DNA of 64,000 nt from Streptomyces sp. NBC_00708 (GTDB lineage: Bacteria; Actinomycetota; Actinomycetes; Streptomycetales; Streptomycetaceae): the NCBI GenBank assembly GCA_036226585.1, contig CP108997.1:868001-932000 (forward strand), written 5' to 3'. The position numbers and the translations under genes were made by a program. Positions 34,723-43,897 of the stretch are shown here, one piece after another (within the stretch, counting starts at the first letter, position 1; every line of letters starts with the position of its first letter). Under the pieces are notes generated by a model, which was not told the DNA's origin, did not search any database, and saw nothing but the letters and a program-made list of their open reading frames with translations.

Positions 34723-35966
34723 GCACCGACGTCAGCACCCACACGAAAGCCACCCCGCCCTCGGGCGAGGGCGGGGCACCGCCGACGGGAGTCCCGGTCG
34801 TCCGGGTGCTCCTGGACGGCGTACGGCGGAACATGCGCCAGTACGGCATGCTCTTCGCGCTCGGTCTGATCGTGCTGCTGTTCCAGATCTGGACGGGCGG
34901 CGACCTGCTGCTGCCGCGCAACGTCTCCAACCTCGTCCTGCAGAACAGCTACATCCTCATCCTGGCCATCGGCATGATGATCGTCATCATCTCCGGGCAC
35001 ATCGACCTGTCGGTGGGCTCCCTGATGGCCCTGGTCGGAGGCGTCGGGGCGGTGCTCATGGTCGAGCACCATCTCGCGTGGCCCGTCGCGGTGCTCCTCA
35101 CCCTGCTGCTGGGTGCCGTCGCGGGGGCGCTCCAGGGCTTCTTCATCGCGTATGTCGGCATTCCCTCGTTCATCGTGACGCTCGCGGGGATGCTGCTGTT
35201 CCGCGGGCTGACGGAGATCTTCCTCAAGGGCCAGACGCTCGGCCCGTTCCCGGAGGGCATGCAGAGGGTCGCCAACGGGTTCCTGCCCGAGGTGGGGCCC
35301 GAGACGAACTACCACAACATCACCCTGCTGCTGGGTCTCGGACTGGCCGGATACGTCGTGCTCCAGGAGCTGCGGGACCGCCGGCGTCAGCGCGAGTTCA
35401 CGCTGGACACCCTGCCCACGGGCCTGTTCGCGCTGAAGGTGACGGCCCTGGTCGCCGCCGTGCTGGTGACGACCCTGCTGCTGGCCAGCTACAAGGGCGC
35501 GCCCGTGGTGCTGCTGATCCTGGCGGTGCTGCTGGTCGGCTTCGGTTACGTGATGCGCAACGCGGTCATCGGCCGCCATGTGTACGCGATCGGCGGCAAC
35601 CTGCCCGCCGCGAAGCTGTCCGGGGTCAAGGACCGGAAGGTGACGTTCGCGGTCTTCCTCAACATGGGGATGCTCGCGGCGCTGGCCGGTCTGGTCTTCG
35701 CGGCGCGCTTCAACGCGGCCTCGCCGAAGGCGGGGGTGAACTTCGAACTGGAGGCCATCGCCGCCGCGTTCATCGGCGGCGCGTCGATGAGCGGGGGCGT
35801 CGGCACCGTGCTGGGCGCCATCATCGGTGGTCTGGTCCTCGGTGTGCTCAACAACGGCATGAACCTGGTCGGGGTCGGCACCGACTGGCAGCAGGTCATC
35901 AAGGGCCTGGTGCTGCTGGCGGCGGTCGGCTTCGACGTGTGGAACAAGCGGAGGGCGGGCGCCTGA
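34719..35966 (+). CDS. mmsB: Multiple-monosaccharide ABC transporter permease (MmsB/GguB type)
   Basis: This 415-residue permease is longer than RbsC (about 320) in the manner of GguB/XylH, with extra helices around residues 160-260. It has about ten membrane segments, [17 protein letters not shown], and a late [19 protein letters not shown] loop. The ATG overlaps the mmsA stop (ATGA). It forms the membrane channel for the ChvE-type importer. Confidence 0.92.
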   Translation: MSTDVSTHTKATPPSGEGGAPPTGVPVVRVLLDGVRRNMRQYGMLFALGLIVLLFQIWTGGDLLLPRNVSNLVLQNSYILILAIGMMIVIISGHIDLSVGSLMALVGGVGAVLMVEHHLAWPVAVLLTLLLGAVAGALQGFFIAYVGIPSFIVTLAGMLLFRGLTEIFLKGQTLGPFPEGMQRVANGFLPEVGPETNYHNITLLLGLGLAGYVVLQELRDRRRQREFTLDTLPTGLFALKVTALVAAVLVTTLLLASYKGAPVVLLILAVLLVGFGYVMRNAVIGRHVYAIGGNLPAAKLSGVKDRKVTFAVFLNMGMLAALAGLVFAARFNAASPKAGVNFELEAIAAAFIGGASMSGGVGTVLGAIIGGLVLGVLNNGMNLVGVGTDWQQVIKGLVLLAAVGFDVWNKRRAGA

Positions 35967-35991
35967 CCGCCTCCCCCCTGCCATGGCTGTG

Positions 35992-36016
35992 CCCGCCGGT
36001 CCGGTGAACCGGCGGG
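35992..36016 (+). terminator. Terminator hairpin after the ChvE-type operon
   Basis: CCCGCCGGT (35992-36000) pairs perfectly with ACCGGCGGG (36008-36016) across a 7-nt loop, 25 bp after the mmsB stop. No T-tract. Confidence 0.5.
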
Positions 36017-36039
36017 CTGCCCGCGGTGCAGCCCTGGAG

Positions 36040-36235
36040 GCCGGGTTCGGTGGTCAGCACCTCCGGGGACCGGCCCGTGGCCGAGGTGAACCGGCCGTGG
36101 GCGATGCGGTTCGCGTAACGGCCGATGGTGGCACCGAAGTACCGGGCGGGTGGTGGCCGTCTCGGCGGGGTCGGCGGGCGAGAGGACGACGTCGGCCGGG
36201 TCGCCGTGCCGCGCCGGCCGGGGGCCTGAGCCCAA
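36040..36235 (-). pseudogene. Aldose 1-epimerase (mutarotase) remnant
   Basis: The minus strand encodes YFGATIGRYANRIAHGRF, the conserved GRYANRI core of galactose mutarotases, followed by a recognisable EVLTTEPG. The preceding ADVVL segment is in a different frame, and nothing of the catalytic His or Glu regions further on is found, so about 65 codons of a frameshifted, truncated gene remain. Mutarotase genes often accompany arabinose operons. Confidence 0.65.
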
Positions 36236-36315
36236 GCCGCCCGCAAGGTCCGAACCTGCCCGGAATTATGGCTTCCATCACAGCGAAGATGATCACGCTC
36301 TGATCAGATAACCGG

Positions 36316-37329
36316 ATGCTCGGTCTCATCATCCGCGTTCTGCCCTTCTGGGTACGCGAGCCCCTTTTGATCCTGGCGGGATCCCTCTTCGGCGTCGGCA
36401 TGCTGTACGCGGCCGTCAGGGACTCCCAGTGGCTCATGGCGGGACTCGGCGCGGCCTGCCTCGCCGTCACCGCGTTCCGTATCCGCACGGTGGTCCTGGC
36501 GCTGCGCCTCCGCCGCTCCCTGGCGGCCTCGGTCGCGGCGGTGGCTGCGGCGGAGACGGGCGCGACACCGCCGGCCCGGCCTCGGTCCGGATCCGTACCG
36601 GCAGCGGCACCGGCACCTGCCGCGCAGAAGAAGGGGCCCGGCGCCGGGGCACAGGTCTTCGCGGCCCTGGCTCTGGTCGGGGCCCTCGTGGGCGCGGTGT
36701 GGCTGGCCCCCCGCATCACGGGGGACAGCACCGCCGCCACCCGGGGGCCCGCCTCCTGCTCGGACCACGACGCCGGGAAGAAGCTGCCGAAGGCGTACGC
36801 CCTGACGCCGGGCGCGGTGACCGGTGACGACCTGTGCAAGGCGCTCAACCGCGCCGACCTGGCGGAGCTGCTCGGAACGCCCGGCGAGAAGGCGACCGTG
36901 GCGTACGGCAACAGCGGCACCGCGTCCCTGACCGCCGACAAGGTCGCCGAGCCGGAGGCCCGGGTCCAGTTCGACACGTACACCGTGGAGTTCTCGGCGA
37001 CGTACAACCACATGACGATCGCCCTGTACACGAAGGTGCTGGCGCCCCAGACACTGGACCACCGGGCGGTCGAGGTCCTCGGCCGGCCCGCGGTCTTCAC
37101 CTCGGACCACCTCATGCAGTTCCGCATCGGGGGCGACGCGTCCGGCGGGCCCGCCGCGGAAGGCCCCCTGGCCAGGACGCTGACGGTGGCCCTCGACCGC
37201 AAGGACCCGGGCGGCTCCTTCGACTTCACCGTGTGGAGCGAGTCCGGGGCCGCCCTTCCCGACGACGACCTCATCCTCGCAAGCGTCGAGAAGATCCTCC
37301 CGACGCTTCCGGACCGGGCCGCGGGGTGA
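36316..37329 (+). CDS. Hypothetical membrane protein
   Basis: This 337-residue protein has two N-terminal helices (about residues 14-60), a basic cytoplasmic Ala/Pro/Arg linker, a third helix near 113-130 (AALALVGALVGAVWLAP), and an extracellular domain of about 200 residues that begins SCSDHDAGKKLPKAY and contains one Cys pair (SCS, DDLCKAL). The overall plan is known from several paralogous streptomycete families, but I cannot assign one with confidence. It is probably monocistronic. Function unknown. Confidence 0.78.
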   Translation: MLGLIIRVLPFWVREPLLILAGSLFGVGMLYAAVRDSQWLMAGLGAACLAVTAFRIRTVVLALRLRRSLAASVAAVAAAETGATPPARPRSGSVPAAAPAPAAQKKGPGAGAQVFAALALVGALVGAVWLAPRITGDSTAATRGPASCSDHDAGKKLPKAYALTPGAVTGDDLCKALNRADLAELLGTPGEKATVAYGNSGTASLTADKVAEPEARVQFDTYTVEFSATYNHMTIALYTKVLAPQTLDHRAVEVLGRPAVFTSDHLMQFRIGGDASGGPAAEGPLARTLTVALDRKDPGGSFDFTVWSESGAALPDDDLILASVEKILPTLPDRAAG

Positions 37330-37360
37330 GGTCCGGCCCCTCCGGGGGGCGCCGGCAATA

Positions 37361-37381
37361 ATTTTGCCCGGCCTGCAAAAT
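37361..37381. promoter_or_regulatory. Operator-like inverted repeat before TetR/MFS pair
   Basis: ATTTTGC (37361-37367) and GCAAAAT (37375-37381) form a perfect 7-bp inverted repeat with a 7-nt spacer, 19 bp before the TetR start. The A/T-rich half-sites stand out in this GC-rich DNA. Likely autoregulatory operator of the TetR-efflux unit. Confidence 0.65.
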
Positions 37382-37399
37382 TGCATAGCATGCACCTTC

Positions 37400-38002
37400 A
37401 TGAGCGACGACCCGCCCCTGGGGCTGCGTGAACGCAAGAAGCGCGCCACGCGTGACGCCCTGGCCGGCGCGGCCCTGCGCATGGCCGCCGACCGCGGCTT
37501 CGAGCACGTGACCGTGGAAGCGGTCACCGGCGCGGTCGGCGTCTCCGTGCGCACGTTCTTCAACTACTTCCCGTGCCTGGAGGACGCGATCACGCGTCCC
37601 GCCCAGGAGAACGCCGAACGCACCCGCCGGGCCGTGCTCAACGCCCCGGAGCACCTCACCGCGCTCGAAGCCCTCAGCGAGGCCATCGCCCAGGAGCTCG
37701 CCTCCATCGAGGAGGACCACGAGCGCTGGGAGCTCCAGATGGCGGTGCTGAAGAAGAGCCCGGCGCTGCTCCCCCACTTCCTGGCCGCCCGGGGTGCCGA
37801 CGAGACCGCCATGGTGGCCGTCGTCGCCGAGCGCCTGGGCCAGGACCCCGAGAGCGACCTGTATCCCCGGCTCCTCGCGCACGTGGCCGTCGCCGCCGTG
37901 CGGGCCGCGGTCGAGGTATGGGTGGCCACGGGCCGTACACGTACCTTCCAGAGCCTGTACCGCGAGGCGTTCGCCTCCCTGGCCGCCGGTCTGAAGGCCT
38001 GA
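37400..38002 (+). CDS. TetR family regulator of MFS efflux
   Basis: A 200-residue TetR protein whose DNA-binding domain runs LRERKKRATRDALAGAA to VTVEAVTGAVGVSVRTFFNYF (residues about 8-57). ATG at 37400. It precedes a drug-efflux gene by 75 bp in the same direction and is itself preceded by a clear inverted repeat, so it probably represses both and responds to the exported compound. Confidence 0.9.
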   Translation: MSDDPPLGLRERKKRATRDALAGAALRMAADRGFEHVTVEAVTGAVGVSVRTFFNYFPCLEDAITRPAQENAERTRRAVLNAPEHLTALEALSEAIAQELASIEEDHERWELQMAVLKKSPALLPHFLAARGADETAMVAVVAERLGQDPESDLYPRLLAHVAVAAVRAAVEVWVATGRTRTFQSLYREAFASLAAGLKA

Positions 38003-38077
38003 GCGCGCCCGCACCACCACTCCGCGCGGCACCACCGGTCGCGGAGCCAGTCACCAGAGAATGAGGAACGTCAGCCG

Positions 38078-39679
38078 ATGACCGCTGCCGTCACACCCGA
38101 AACCGGCGCCGCCGGTGCGACCGAGGGGGCCGCGTCCGTCATGACGCGCCGCCGGATACTCCAGGCCATGTCGGGCCTGATGGCCGGTATGTTCGTGGCC
38201 ATCCTGGCGTCCACGGTCGTCTCCAACGCCCTGCCCCGGATCATCGCCGACCTGCACGGCACCCAGTCCTCGTACACCTGGGTCGTCACCTCCGAACTCC
38301 TCGCCATGACGGCGACCGTGCCGATCTGGGGGAAGCTCTCCGACCTGTACGACAAGAAGCTGCTCATCCAGCTCTCCCTGTCGATGTTCGTCGTCGGCTC
38401 GCTCGTCGCGGGCTTCTCGCACAGCGTCGGGCTGCTCATCGTCAGCCGTGTCGTCCAGGGCATCGGCGCGGGCGGTCTCACCGCGCTCGCCCAGGTCGTG
38501 ATGGCGGCGATCATCCCGCCGCGCGAACTCGGCCGCTACTCCGGCATCTTCGGTGCCGTCTTCGCCGTCGGCACGGTCGCCGGGCCGCTCATCGGCGGGG
38601 TCCTGGTGGACACCTCCTGGCTGGGCTGGCGCTGGTGCTTCTTCATCGGCGTACCGTTCGCGCTGCTCGCGATCGTGCTGCTCCAGCTGACCCTGAAGCT
38701 GCCCACGATCCGCCGCGAGGTGCGGATCGACTACGTCGGCGCCGTCCTCATCATGAGCGGCGTCAGCTCGCTGCTGCTGTGGGTGACCCTCGCGGGCAAC
38801 CGCTTCGACTGGGCGTCCTGGCAGACCGCCGCGCTCGTCACCGCCGGTGTGGTCCTGCTGTCCGCCGCGGTGTGGGTCGAGTCCCGGGTGGCGGAGCCGG
38901 TCATCCCGCTGGACATCTTCCGCAACCGCACCGTCGCGCTGACGACGGTGGCGAGCCTGCTGGTCGGTGTGGCCATGTTCGGCGGCACGGTGTTCCTCTC
39001 CCAGTACTTCCAGATCTCGCTGGGCAAGTCCCCGACGATCGCGGGTCTGATGAGCCTCCCGATGATCCTCGGTCTGATGGTCTCGACGACCGTGGCGGGC
39101 CAGATCATCTCCGCCCGGGGCAAGTGGAAGGGCTTCCTCATCGCGGGCGGCGTCATCATGACCGCCGGCATGGGCCTGCTCTCCACGATCGGCGCCGACT
39201 CCTCCTTCGGCCTGCTCAGCGTCTACATGGTGGTCCTCGGCGTCGGTGTCGGCATGCTGATGCAGAACCTCGTGCTGGCCGCCCAGAACGACGTCCCCGC
39301 CTCCGAACTCGGCGCGGCCACCTCGGTCCTGTCGTTCTTCCGCAGCCTCGGCGGCGCCATCGGTACGAGCGCGCTGGGCGCCGTCCTCGGTCACCGGGTC
39401 GCCGAGGAGCTGAAGAAGGGCTTCGGCGGTGCGGCCGGCGGCGGTACCGGCGGCGGTGTCCCCGAGCTCAGCAAGCTGCCTGAGCCGGCGCGCGTCATCG
39501 TGGAGAACGCCTACGGTGTCGCCACCGCCGATGTCTTCCTGATCGGCGCACCCTTCGCCTTCCTGGCGCTGATCGCGGTGCTGTTCATCAAGGAGAAGCC
39601 GCTGCGCACCCAGAGCGGCATGGAGCGCCTCGCGGAGGAGACCGCGGCGGCACAGCCCGCCGCGGCCCCCACGCACTGA
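38078..39679 (+). CDS. MFS multidrug efflux transporter (DHA2/EmrB-QacA type)
   Basis: This 533-residue antiporter is predicted to have 14 membrane helices and exports drugs by proton exchange. It shows the DHA2 motif A loop (WGKLSDLYDKKLLIQ), motif B (SRVVQGIGAGGLTAL) and the antiporter motif C region (GAVFAVGTVAGPLIGGVLVD). A Gly-rich insertion (about residues 448-462) precedes the last helix. ATG with GAGGAAC upstream. It is downstream of a TetR repressor in a likely two-gene operon. Confidence 0.93.
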   Translation: MTAAVTPETGAAGATEGAASVMTRRRILQAMSGLMAGMFVAILASTVVSNALPRIIADLHGTQSSYTWVVTSELLAMTATVPIWGKLSDLYDKKLLIQLSLSMFVVGSLVAGFSHSVGLLIVSRVVQGIGAGGLTALAQVVMAAIIPPRELGRYSGIFGAVFAVGTVAGPLIGGVLVDTSWLGWRWCFFIGVPFALLAIVLLQLTLKLPTIRREVRIDYVGAVLIMSGVSSLLLWVTLAGNRFDWASWQTAALVTAGVVLLSAAVWVESRVAEPVIPLDIFRNRTVALTTVASLLVGVAMFGGTVFLSQYFQISLGKSPTIAGLMSLPMILGLMVSTTVAGQIISARGKWKGFLIAGGVIMTAGMGLLSTIGADSSFGLLSVYMVVLGVGVGMLMQNLVLAAQNDVPASELGAATSVLSFFRSLGGAIGTSALGAVLGHRVAEELKKGFGGAAGGGTGGGVPELSKLPEPARVIVENAYGVATADVFLIGAPFAFLALIAVLFIKEKPLRTQSGMERLAEETAAAQPAAAPTH

Positions 39680-39754
39680 TTCCCCTCCGGGGCCCGGCCA
39701 CGGCGGACGGGCCCCGGACGGCTCTCGCGCCGCACCACCTGTCATGGTGTCGAG

Positions 39755-41893
39755 ATGACAGACCCCTCCGGCTCGCACGCCGGCCCGTTCCCCGGCCAGT
39801 TCGCCCGTACGCGGCGCTTCTCGCTGGGCGTGCCCCGGCAGTTCACCGTCTCCCCCGACGGCGAGCGGGTCCTGTTCGTCCGGGGCACCTCGGGCACCGA
39901 CCCGGTGAGCCGGCTGTGGCTGTACGAGGACGGCGCGGAGAGGATGCTCGCCGACCCGCTCGGGCCCGGTTTCGCGCAGGAGGACCCCGGCGAGGTCCCG
40001 CCGGAGGAGCGGGCCCGGCGCGAACGCGCCCGCGAGACCTCCTGCGGGGTGGTCTCCTACGCCACCGACGCCCCGGTGCGCCTGGCGGCCTTCGCCCTCG
40101 CGGGCACCCTGTGGCTGGTCCCCGTCGACGGCTCCGCGCCCCGCCGGCTGCCGACGGCCGGGCCCGCCGTCGACCCCCGCCCGTCTCCCGACGGCTCGCT
40201 GATCGCGTACGTCACCGGCGGCGCACTGCGTACGGTACGGGCGGACGGCACCGGCGACCGCGCGCTCGCCGAACCGGAGGGCGCGCACCTCACCTACGGC
40301 CTGTCCGACTACGTGTCGCAGGAGTCCATCGGCCGTACGCGCGGCTACTGGTGGTCCCCGCGCGGCGACGCCCTCCTGGTCGCCCGCGTGGACACCACCG
40401 GCGTCGAACGCCGCTATCTCGCCGACCCGGCCCACCCGGAGCGCCCGCCCCGCGAACTGGCCTATCCGGCGGCGGGCACGGCCAACGCGAAGGTCTCCCT
40501 GCACCTGGTCCGGACCTCCGGCGAACACACCGCCGTCCGCCTCCCCGAAGCCGCCGGCGACGGACACCCCGAAGGCCCCTGGACGGACCGGTCGTTCGAG
40601 TACGTGGTGGCGGCGGGCTGGGACGACCGGGGCCCGCTGGTCTCCGTGCAGACCCGGGACCAGCGCTCCGTGCACGTCCTGGAGGTGGACGAGGAGACCG
40701 GCGCCACCAGGACCGTGCACCGTGAACAGGACCCCGCCTGGGTGGCGCTGCGTCCGGGCACCCCGCTGCGCCTGCCGTCCGGGGCGCTCGTCGTCCCGGC
40801 ACGCCCCGGCGGCGACACCCAGGGGCTGGACATCGGCGGCGCCCCGACGCCGGCGGGCCTGGAGGTGCGCGAGGTGCTCGGTGCGGCGGACGGCCGTGTG
40901 TACTTCACGGGCGGCGAGGAGCCGACGGAGATCCACGTCTGGTCGTACGACACGGCCGGGCGCCGCCCGGTCCGGGTCTCCGGCGCACCCGGTGTGCACA
41001 CCGCGGCGGCCGGCGGCCCGACGGTGGTGCTCGACAGCCGGACCCCGGACGGCCATACGGTGACCGTGCTGCGCTCCGGGGCGGAGACCGGCCGGATCGC
41101 GGTCCTGGCCGAGGAACCGCTCGTCGCCCCGCGCCCGTTGGCCCTGAGCCTGGGCCGCCGGGAGCTGCGCGGCCGGCTCTACCTGCCGTCGTGGCACCGG
41201 CCGGGCGACGCGCCGCTCCCGGTGCTGCTGAGCCCGTACGCCGGTCACGGCATGCAGGTCGTGCTGAAGGTGCGGACGTGGTGGACGGCGGTGGCCCAGT
41301 GGTTCGCGGAGCAGGGGTTCGCCGTGCTGGTCACGGACGGGCGGGGCACGCCGGGACGGGGCGAGGCGTGGGAGAAGTCGGTGTACGGGGACCGGCTGAC
41401 GGCCGTCCTGGAGGACCAGATCGACGCCCTGCACGCGGCGGCCGGTGCCCACCCCGCTCTCGACCTCACCCGGGTGGCGATGCGTGGCTGGTCGTTCAGC
41501 GGGTACCTCGCGGCGGCGGCCGTGCTCCGGCACCCCGAGGTCTTCCACGCGGCGGTGGCGGGGGCGGCCCCGGCGGACCGGCGGCTCTACGACACCCACT
41601 GGGAGGAGCGGTTCCTCGGCCACCCGGACGTGCTGCCGGAGAACTACGCGCGCAACTCGCTGCTGGAGGAGGCCGCGTCCCTGACCCGGCCGCTGATGCT
41701 GGTGCACGGGCTCGCCGACGACAACGTGTCCGTGGCGCACACGCTGCGCCTGTCGGCGGCCCTGCTCGCCGCCGGCCGCCCGCACACCGTGCTGCCGCTG
41801 TCCGGCGCCGGACACCTCGTGGGCGAGGACCGCACGGCGAGCGGACTGCTGCTCCTGGAGCGGGACTTCCTGCGGCAGGCGCTGGGGGCCTGA
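39755..41893 (+). CDS. S9 family serine peptidase (DPP IV/prolyl oligopeptidase type)
   Basis: A 712-residue cytoplasmic peptidase with an N-terminal beta-propeller (residues about 20-450, DPP IV N-terminal type) that gates substrates, and a C-terminal alpha/beta-hydrolase domain. The catalytic triad is Ser580 in GWSFSGY, Asp655 in HGLADDNVSV, and His687 in GAGHLV. There is no signal peptide. It should remove dipeptides or cleave short peptides after proline or alanine. It appears monocistronic and is convergent with a LysR gene. Confidence 0.92.
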   Translation: MTDPSGSHAGPFPGQFARTRRFSLGVPRQFTVSPDGERVLFVRGTSGTDPVSRLWLYEDGAERMLADPLGPGFAQEDPGEVPPEERARRERARETSCGVVSYATDAPVRLAAFALAGTLWLVPVDGSAPRRLPTAGPAVDPRPSPDGSLIAYVTGGALRTVRADGTGDRALAEPEGAHLTYGLSDYVSQESIGRTRGYWWSPRGDALLVARVDTTGVERRYLADPAHPERPPRELAYPAAGTANAKVSLHLVRTSGEHTAVRLPEAAGDGHPEGPWTDRSFEYVVAAGWDDRGPLVSVQTRDQRSVHVLEVDEETGATRTVHREQDPAWVALRPGTPLRLPSGALVVPARPGGDTQGLDIGGAPTPAGLEVREVLGAADGRVYFTGGEEPTEIHVWSYDTAGRRPVRVSGAPGVHTAAAGGPTVVLDSRTPDGHTVTVLRSGAETGRIAVLAEEPLVAPRPLALSLGRRELRGRLYLPSWHRPGDAPLPVLLSPYAGHGMQVVLKVRTWWTAVAQWFAEQGFAVLVTDGRGTPGRGEAWEKSVYGDRLTAVLEDQIDALHAAAGAHPALDLTRVAMRGWSFSGYLAAAAVLRHPEVFHAAVAGAAPADRRLYDTHWEERFLGHPDVLPENYARNSLLEEAASLTRPLMLVHGLADDNVSVAHTLRLSAALLAAGRPHTVLPLSGAGHLVGEDRTASGLLLLERDFLRQALGA

Positions 41894-41905
41894 CCGCGCT
41901 TCCCG

Positions 41906-42820
41906 TCACCCGAAGGGCTCGTCCAGCTCCCGGCCCGCCTCGCGCAGCGCCGCGACCGCCGCCCGGATCGACGGCCGCCGGTCCGCGTCCGTCCGCCACA
42001 CCGCGTGGACGTGCCGCCGCATCTTCTGGCGTACGGGGACGAGCCGTACGCCCTCGGGCACCGGCCCCCGCCCGAGCCGGGGCGCCACGCACACCCCCAT
42101 CCCGGCGGCGATCAGGGCGAGTTGGGTGTGGTGCTCGCCCGCGAGGTGGGCGATGCGCGGTTCGATGCCCTTGGAGCGGAGCGTGAACATCAGCCAGTCG
42201 TAACAGAATTCACCCTCGGGCCAGGAGACCCAGTCGTCGTCGGCGAAGTCCTCCAGATCCACTTCGGTCCGGCCGGCGAGCGGATGGTCCGCCGGCATCG
42301 CGATGTCGGGGGCGTCGTCGAGCAGTTCGGCCCGGGTCAGACCGCCGGGCACCGGGAGCCGCTTGTTGCTCCAGTCCAGCACCACCGCCAGGTCGATATC
42401 GCCCCTCAGCACCGCCCGGATGCCCGCCTCGGGCTCCAGTTCCAGCGTGCGCACCCGCAGTTCGGGGTGGCCGGCGCGCAGGGACAGGAGCGTCGCGGGG
42501 AAGAGGCCGCGCGCCGCCGTCGGGAACGCGCCGAGCTGGATCTCGCCCACCACTTCGCCGCGCTGGGCCTCGATGTCCGACTGGGCGAGCTCCACCTGCG
42601 AGAGGATGCGCGCCGCGTGGTCGGCGAGCAGCCGCCCCGCGTCGGTGAGCCGCACCCCTCGTCCGTTCCTGGCGAGGAGCTGCTGGCCCACCTCCCGCTC
42701 CAGCTTGGCCATCTGCTGCGAGACGGCCGACGTCGTGACGTGCAGCCCCTCGGCGGCGCCGCTGACCGAACCGAGCCTGGCCAGGGCGTCCAGGGTGCGC
42801 AGGCGCTCCAGGTTCAACAT
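41906..42820 (-). CDS. LysR family transcriptional regulator
   Basis: This 304-residue regulator has the LysR winged helix at the N-terminus (LNLERLRTLDALARLGSVSGAAEGLHVTTSAVSQQM region) and a LysR substrate-binding domain. ATG at 42820. It is divergent from an EamA exporter gene 75 bp away, the usual arrangement in which the regulator activates the transporter in response to an amino acid or metabolite and represses itself. Confidence 0.92.
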   Translation of the reverse strand: MLNLERLRTLDALARLGSVSGAAEGLHVTTSAVSQQMAKLEREVGQQLLARNGRGVRLTDAGRLLADHAARILSQVELAQSDIEAQRGEVVGEIQLGAFPTAARGLFPATLLSLRAGHPELRVRTLELEPEAGIRAVLRGDIDLAVVLDWSNKRLPVPGGLTRAELLDDAPDIAMPADHPLAGRTEVDLEDFADDDWVSWPEGEFCYDWLMFTLRSKGIEPRIAHLAGEHHTQLALIAAGMGVCVAPRLGRGPVPEGVRLVPVRQKMRRHVHAVWRTDADRRPSIRAAVAALREAGRELDEPFG

Positions 42821-42851
42821 GTAAGCGATGCTACGCGAATCCGCGCACATA

Positions 42852-42875
42852 TTCTCACTTGTGCTACGAAGTGAA
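42852..42875. promoter_or_regulatory. LysR-box-like repeat between LysR and EamA genes
   Basis: CACTT (42856-42860) and AAGTG (42869-42873) form an inverted repeat with an 8-nt spacer, 20 bp upstream of the EamA start, consistent with an interrupted LysR binding dyad. Weak on sequence alone. Confidence 0.4.
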
Positions 42876-42894
42876 CGCGGTCATCGTGGTCCTC

Positions 42895-43881
42895 ATGAGC
42901 GCCCCGACCGCACCGAGACCCGCCACCGAGCCGTCCGCCGCCCCGGCCGCACCGCCCGAGGCACCGGCCACTGCCACCGCTTCCGCCACGGCTCCCGCCC
43001 GGCGTCCGGCCCTGGACTGGCGGCTGCGGTTCGCGGCGCTCTCTCTCATCTGGGGCTTCAGCTTCCTGCTGATCAAGGTGGGGACCGACGCGTACGCGCC
43101 GTTCCAGGTGACGCTGGGACGGCTGCTGTCGGGGACCGCCGTGCTGGCGGTGGTGATGGCGGTGAAGCGGGAGCGGCTGCCGCGCTCGGCCCGGACCTGG
43201 GGCCATCTGGCCGTGGCGGCGTTCTTCCTCAACGCCCTGCCGTTCTCCCTGTTCGCCTACGCCGAGCTGAGCATTCCGTCGACGCTGGCGGGCATCTGCA
43301 ACGCGACCTCGCCGCTGTGGGGCATGGCGCTGTCGCTCGTCGCCCTCTCGGAGGACCGGCCGACCCGGCGCCGCGTCGCCGGCCTCGGGCTCGGCTTCCT
43401 CGGCGTCCTGACGGTGCTGGGCGCCTGGCAGGGCTTCTCCGGACTGGACTTCAGCGGTACGGCCATGGCCCTGCTGGCGTCGCTCAGCTACCCGGTCGGC
43501 TGGATCTACGTGCGCCGGACGCTGGCGGGCAGCGGCGCGTCGACCCTCGCCCTCACCGGCAGCCAGCTCTTCCTGGGCACCGTGCAACTCGCGGTCGTCA
43601 CCCCGCTGTTCACCACCGTTCCCGGCGGCTTCCCGGTCCTGCCCACGCTCGCGGTCGTCGCGCTCGGCGCGCTGGGCACGGGGCTCGCGGTGCTGCTCCA
43701 GTACGGCCTGGTCAACGAGGTCGGACCGACGACCGCGCAGATGGTCACCTACTTCATCCCGGTGATCGCCACCGCCGCCGGGGTCGCCGTGCTCGGTGAA
43801 CGGCTGAGCTGGAACACCCCGGTCGGCGCGCTCATCGTCCTGGCGGGCGCCGCCCTGACTCAGAGCAGACGGCGCACGTGA
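42895..43881 (+). CDS. EamA/RhaT family (DMT) transporter
   Basis: This exporter of about 328 residues is made of two EamA repeats of five helices each, first from LIWGFSFLLIKVG, second from GTAMALLASLSYPVGWIYVRR. It ends with a short basic tail. The start ATG at 42895 gives an Ala/Pro-rich cytoplasmic N-terminus of about 45 residues. Such proteins export amino acids or other metabolites. A divergent LysR regulator probably controls it. Confidence 0.9.
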   Translation: MSAPTAPRPATEPSAAPAAPPEAPATATASATAPARRPALDWRLRFAALSLIWGFSFLLIKVGTDAYAPFQVTLGRLLSGTAVLAVVMAVKRERLPRSARTWGHLAVAAFFLNALPFSLFAYAELSIPSTLAGICNATSPLWGMALSLVALSEDRPTRRRVAGLGLGFLGVLTVLGAWQGFSGLDFSGTAMALLASLSYPVGWIYVRRTLAGSGASTLALTGSQLFLGTVQLAVVTPLFTTVPGGFPVLPTLAVVALGALGTGLAVLLQYGLVNEVGPTTAQMVTYFIPVIATAAGVAVLGERLSWNTPVGALIVLAGAALTQSRRRT

Positions 43882-43897
43882 CCGGCCCGGCCCGCCC

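Noticed and set aside
38051..41815. Long minus-strand open frame opposite the MFS and S9 peptidase genes
   Set aside because: It runs antisense to two well-supported genes and has low-complexity Arg/Gly/Gln composition with no recognisable domain.
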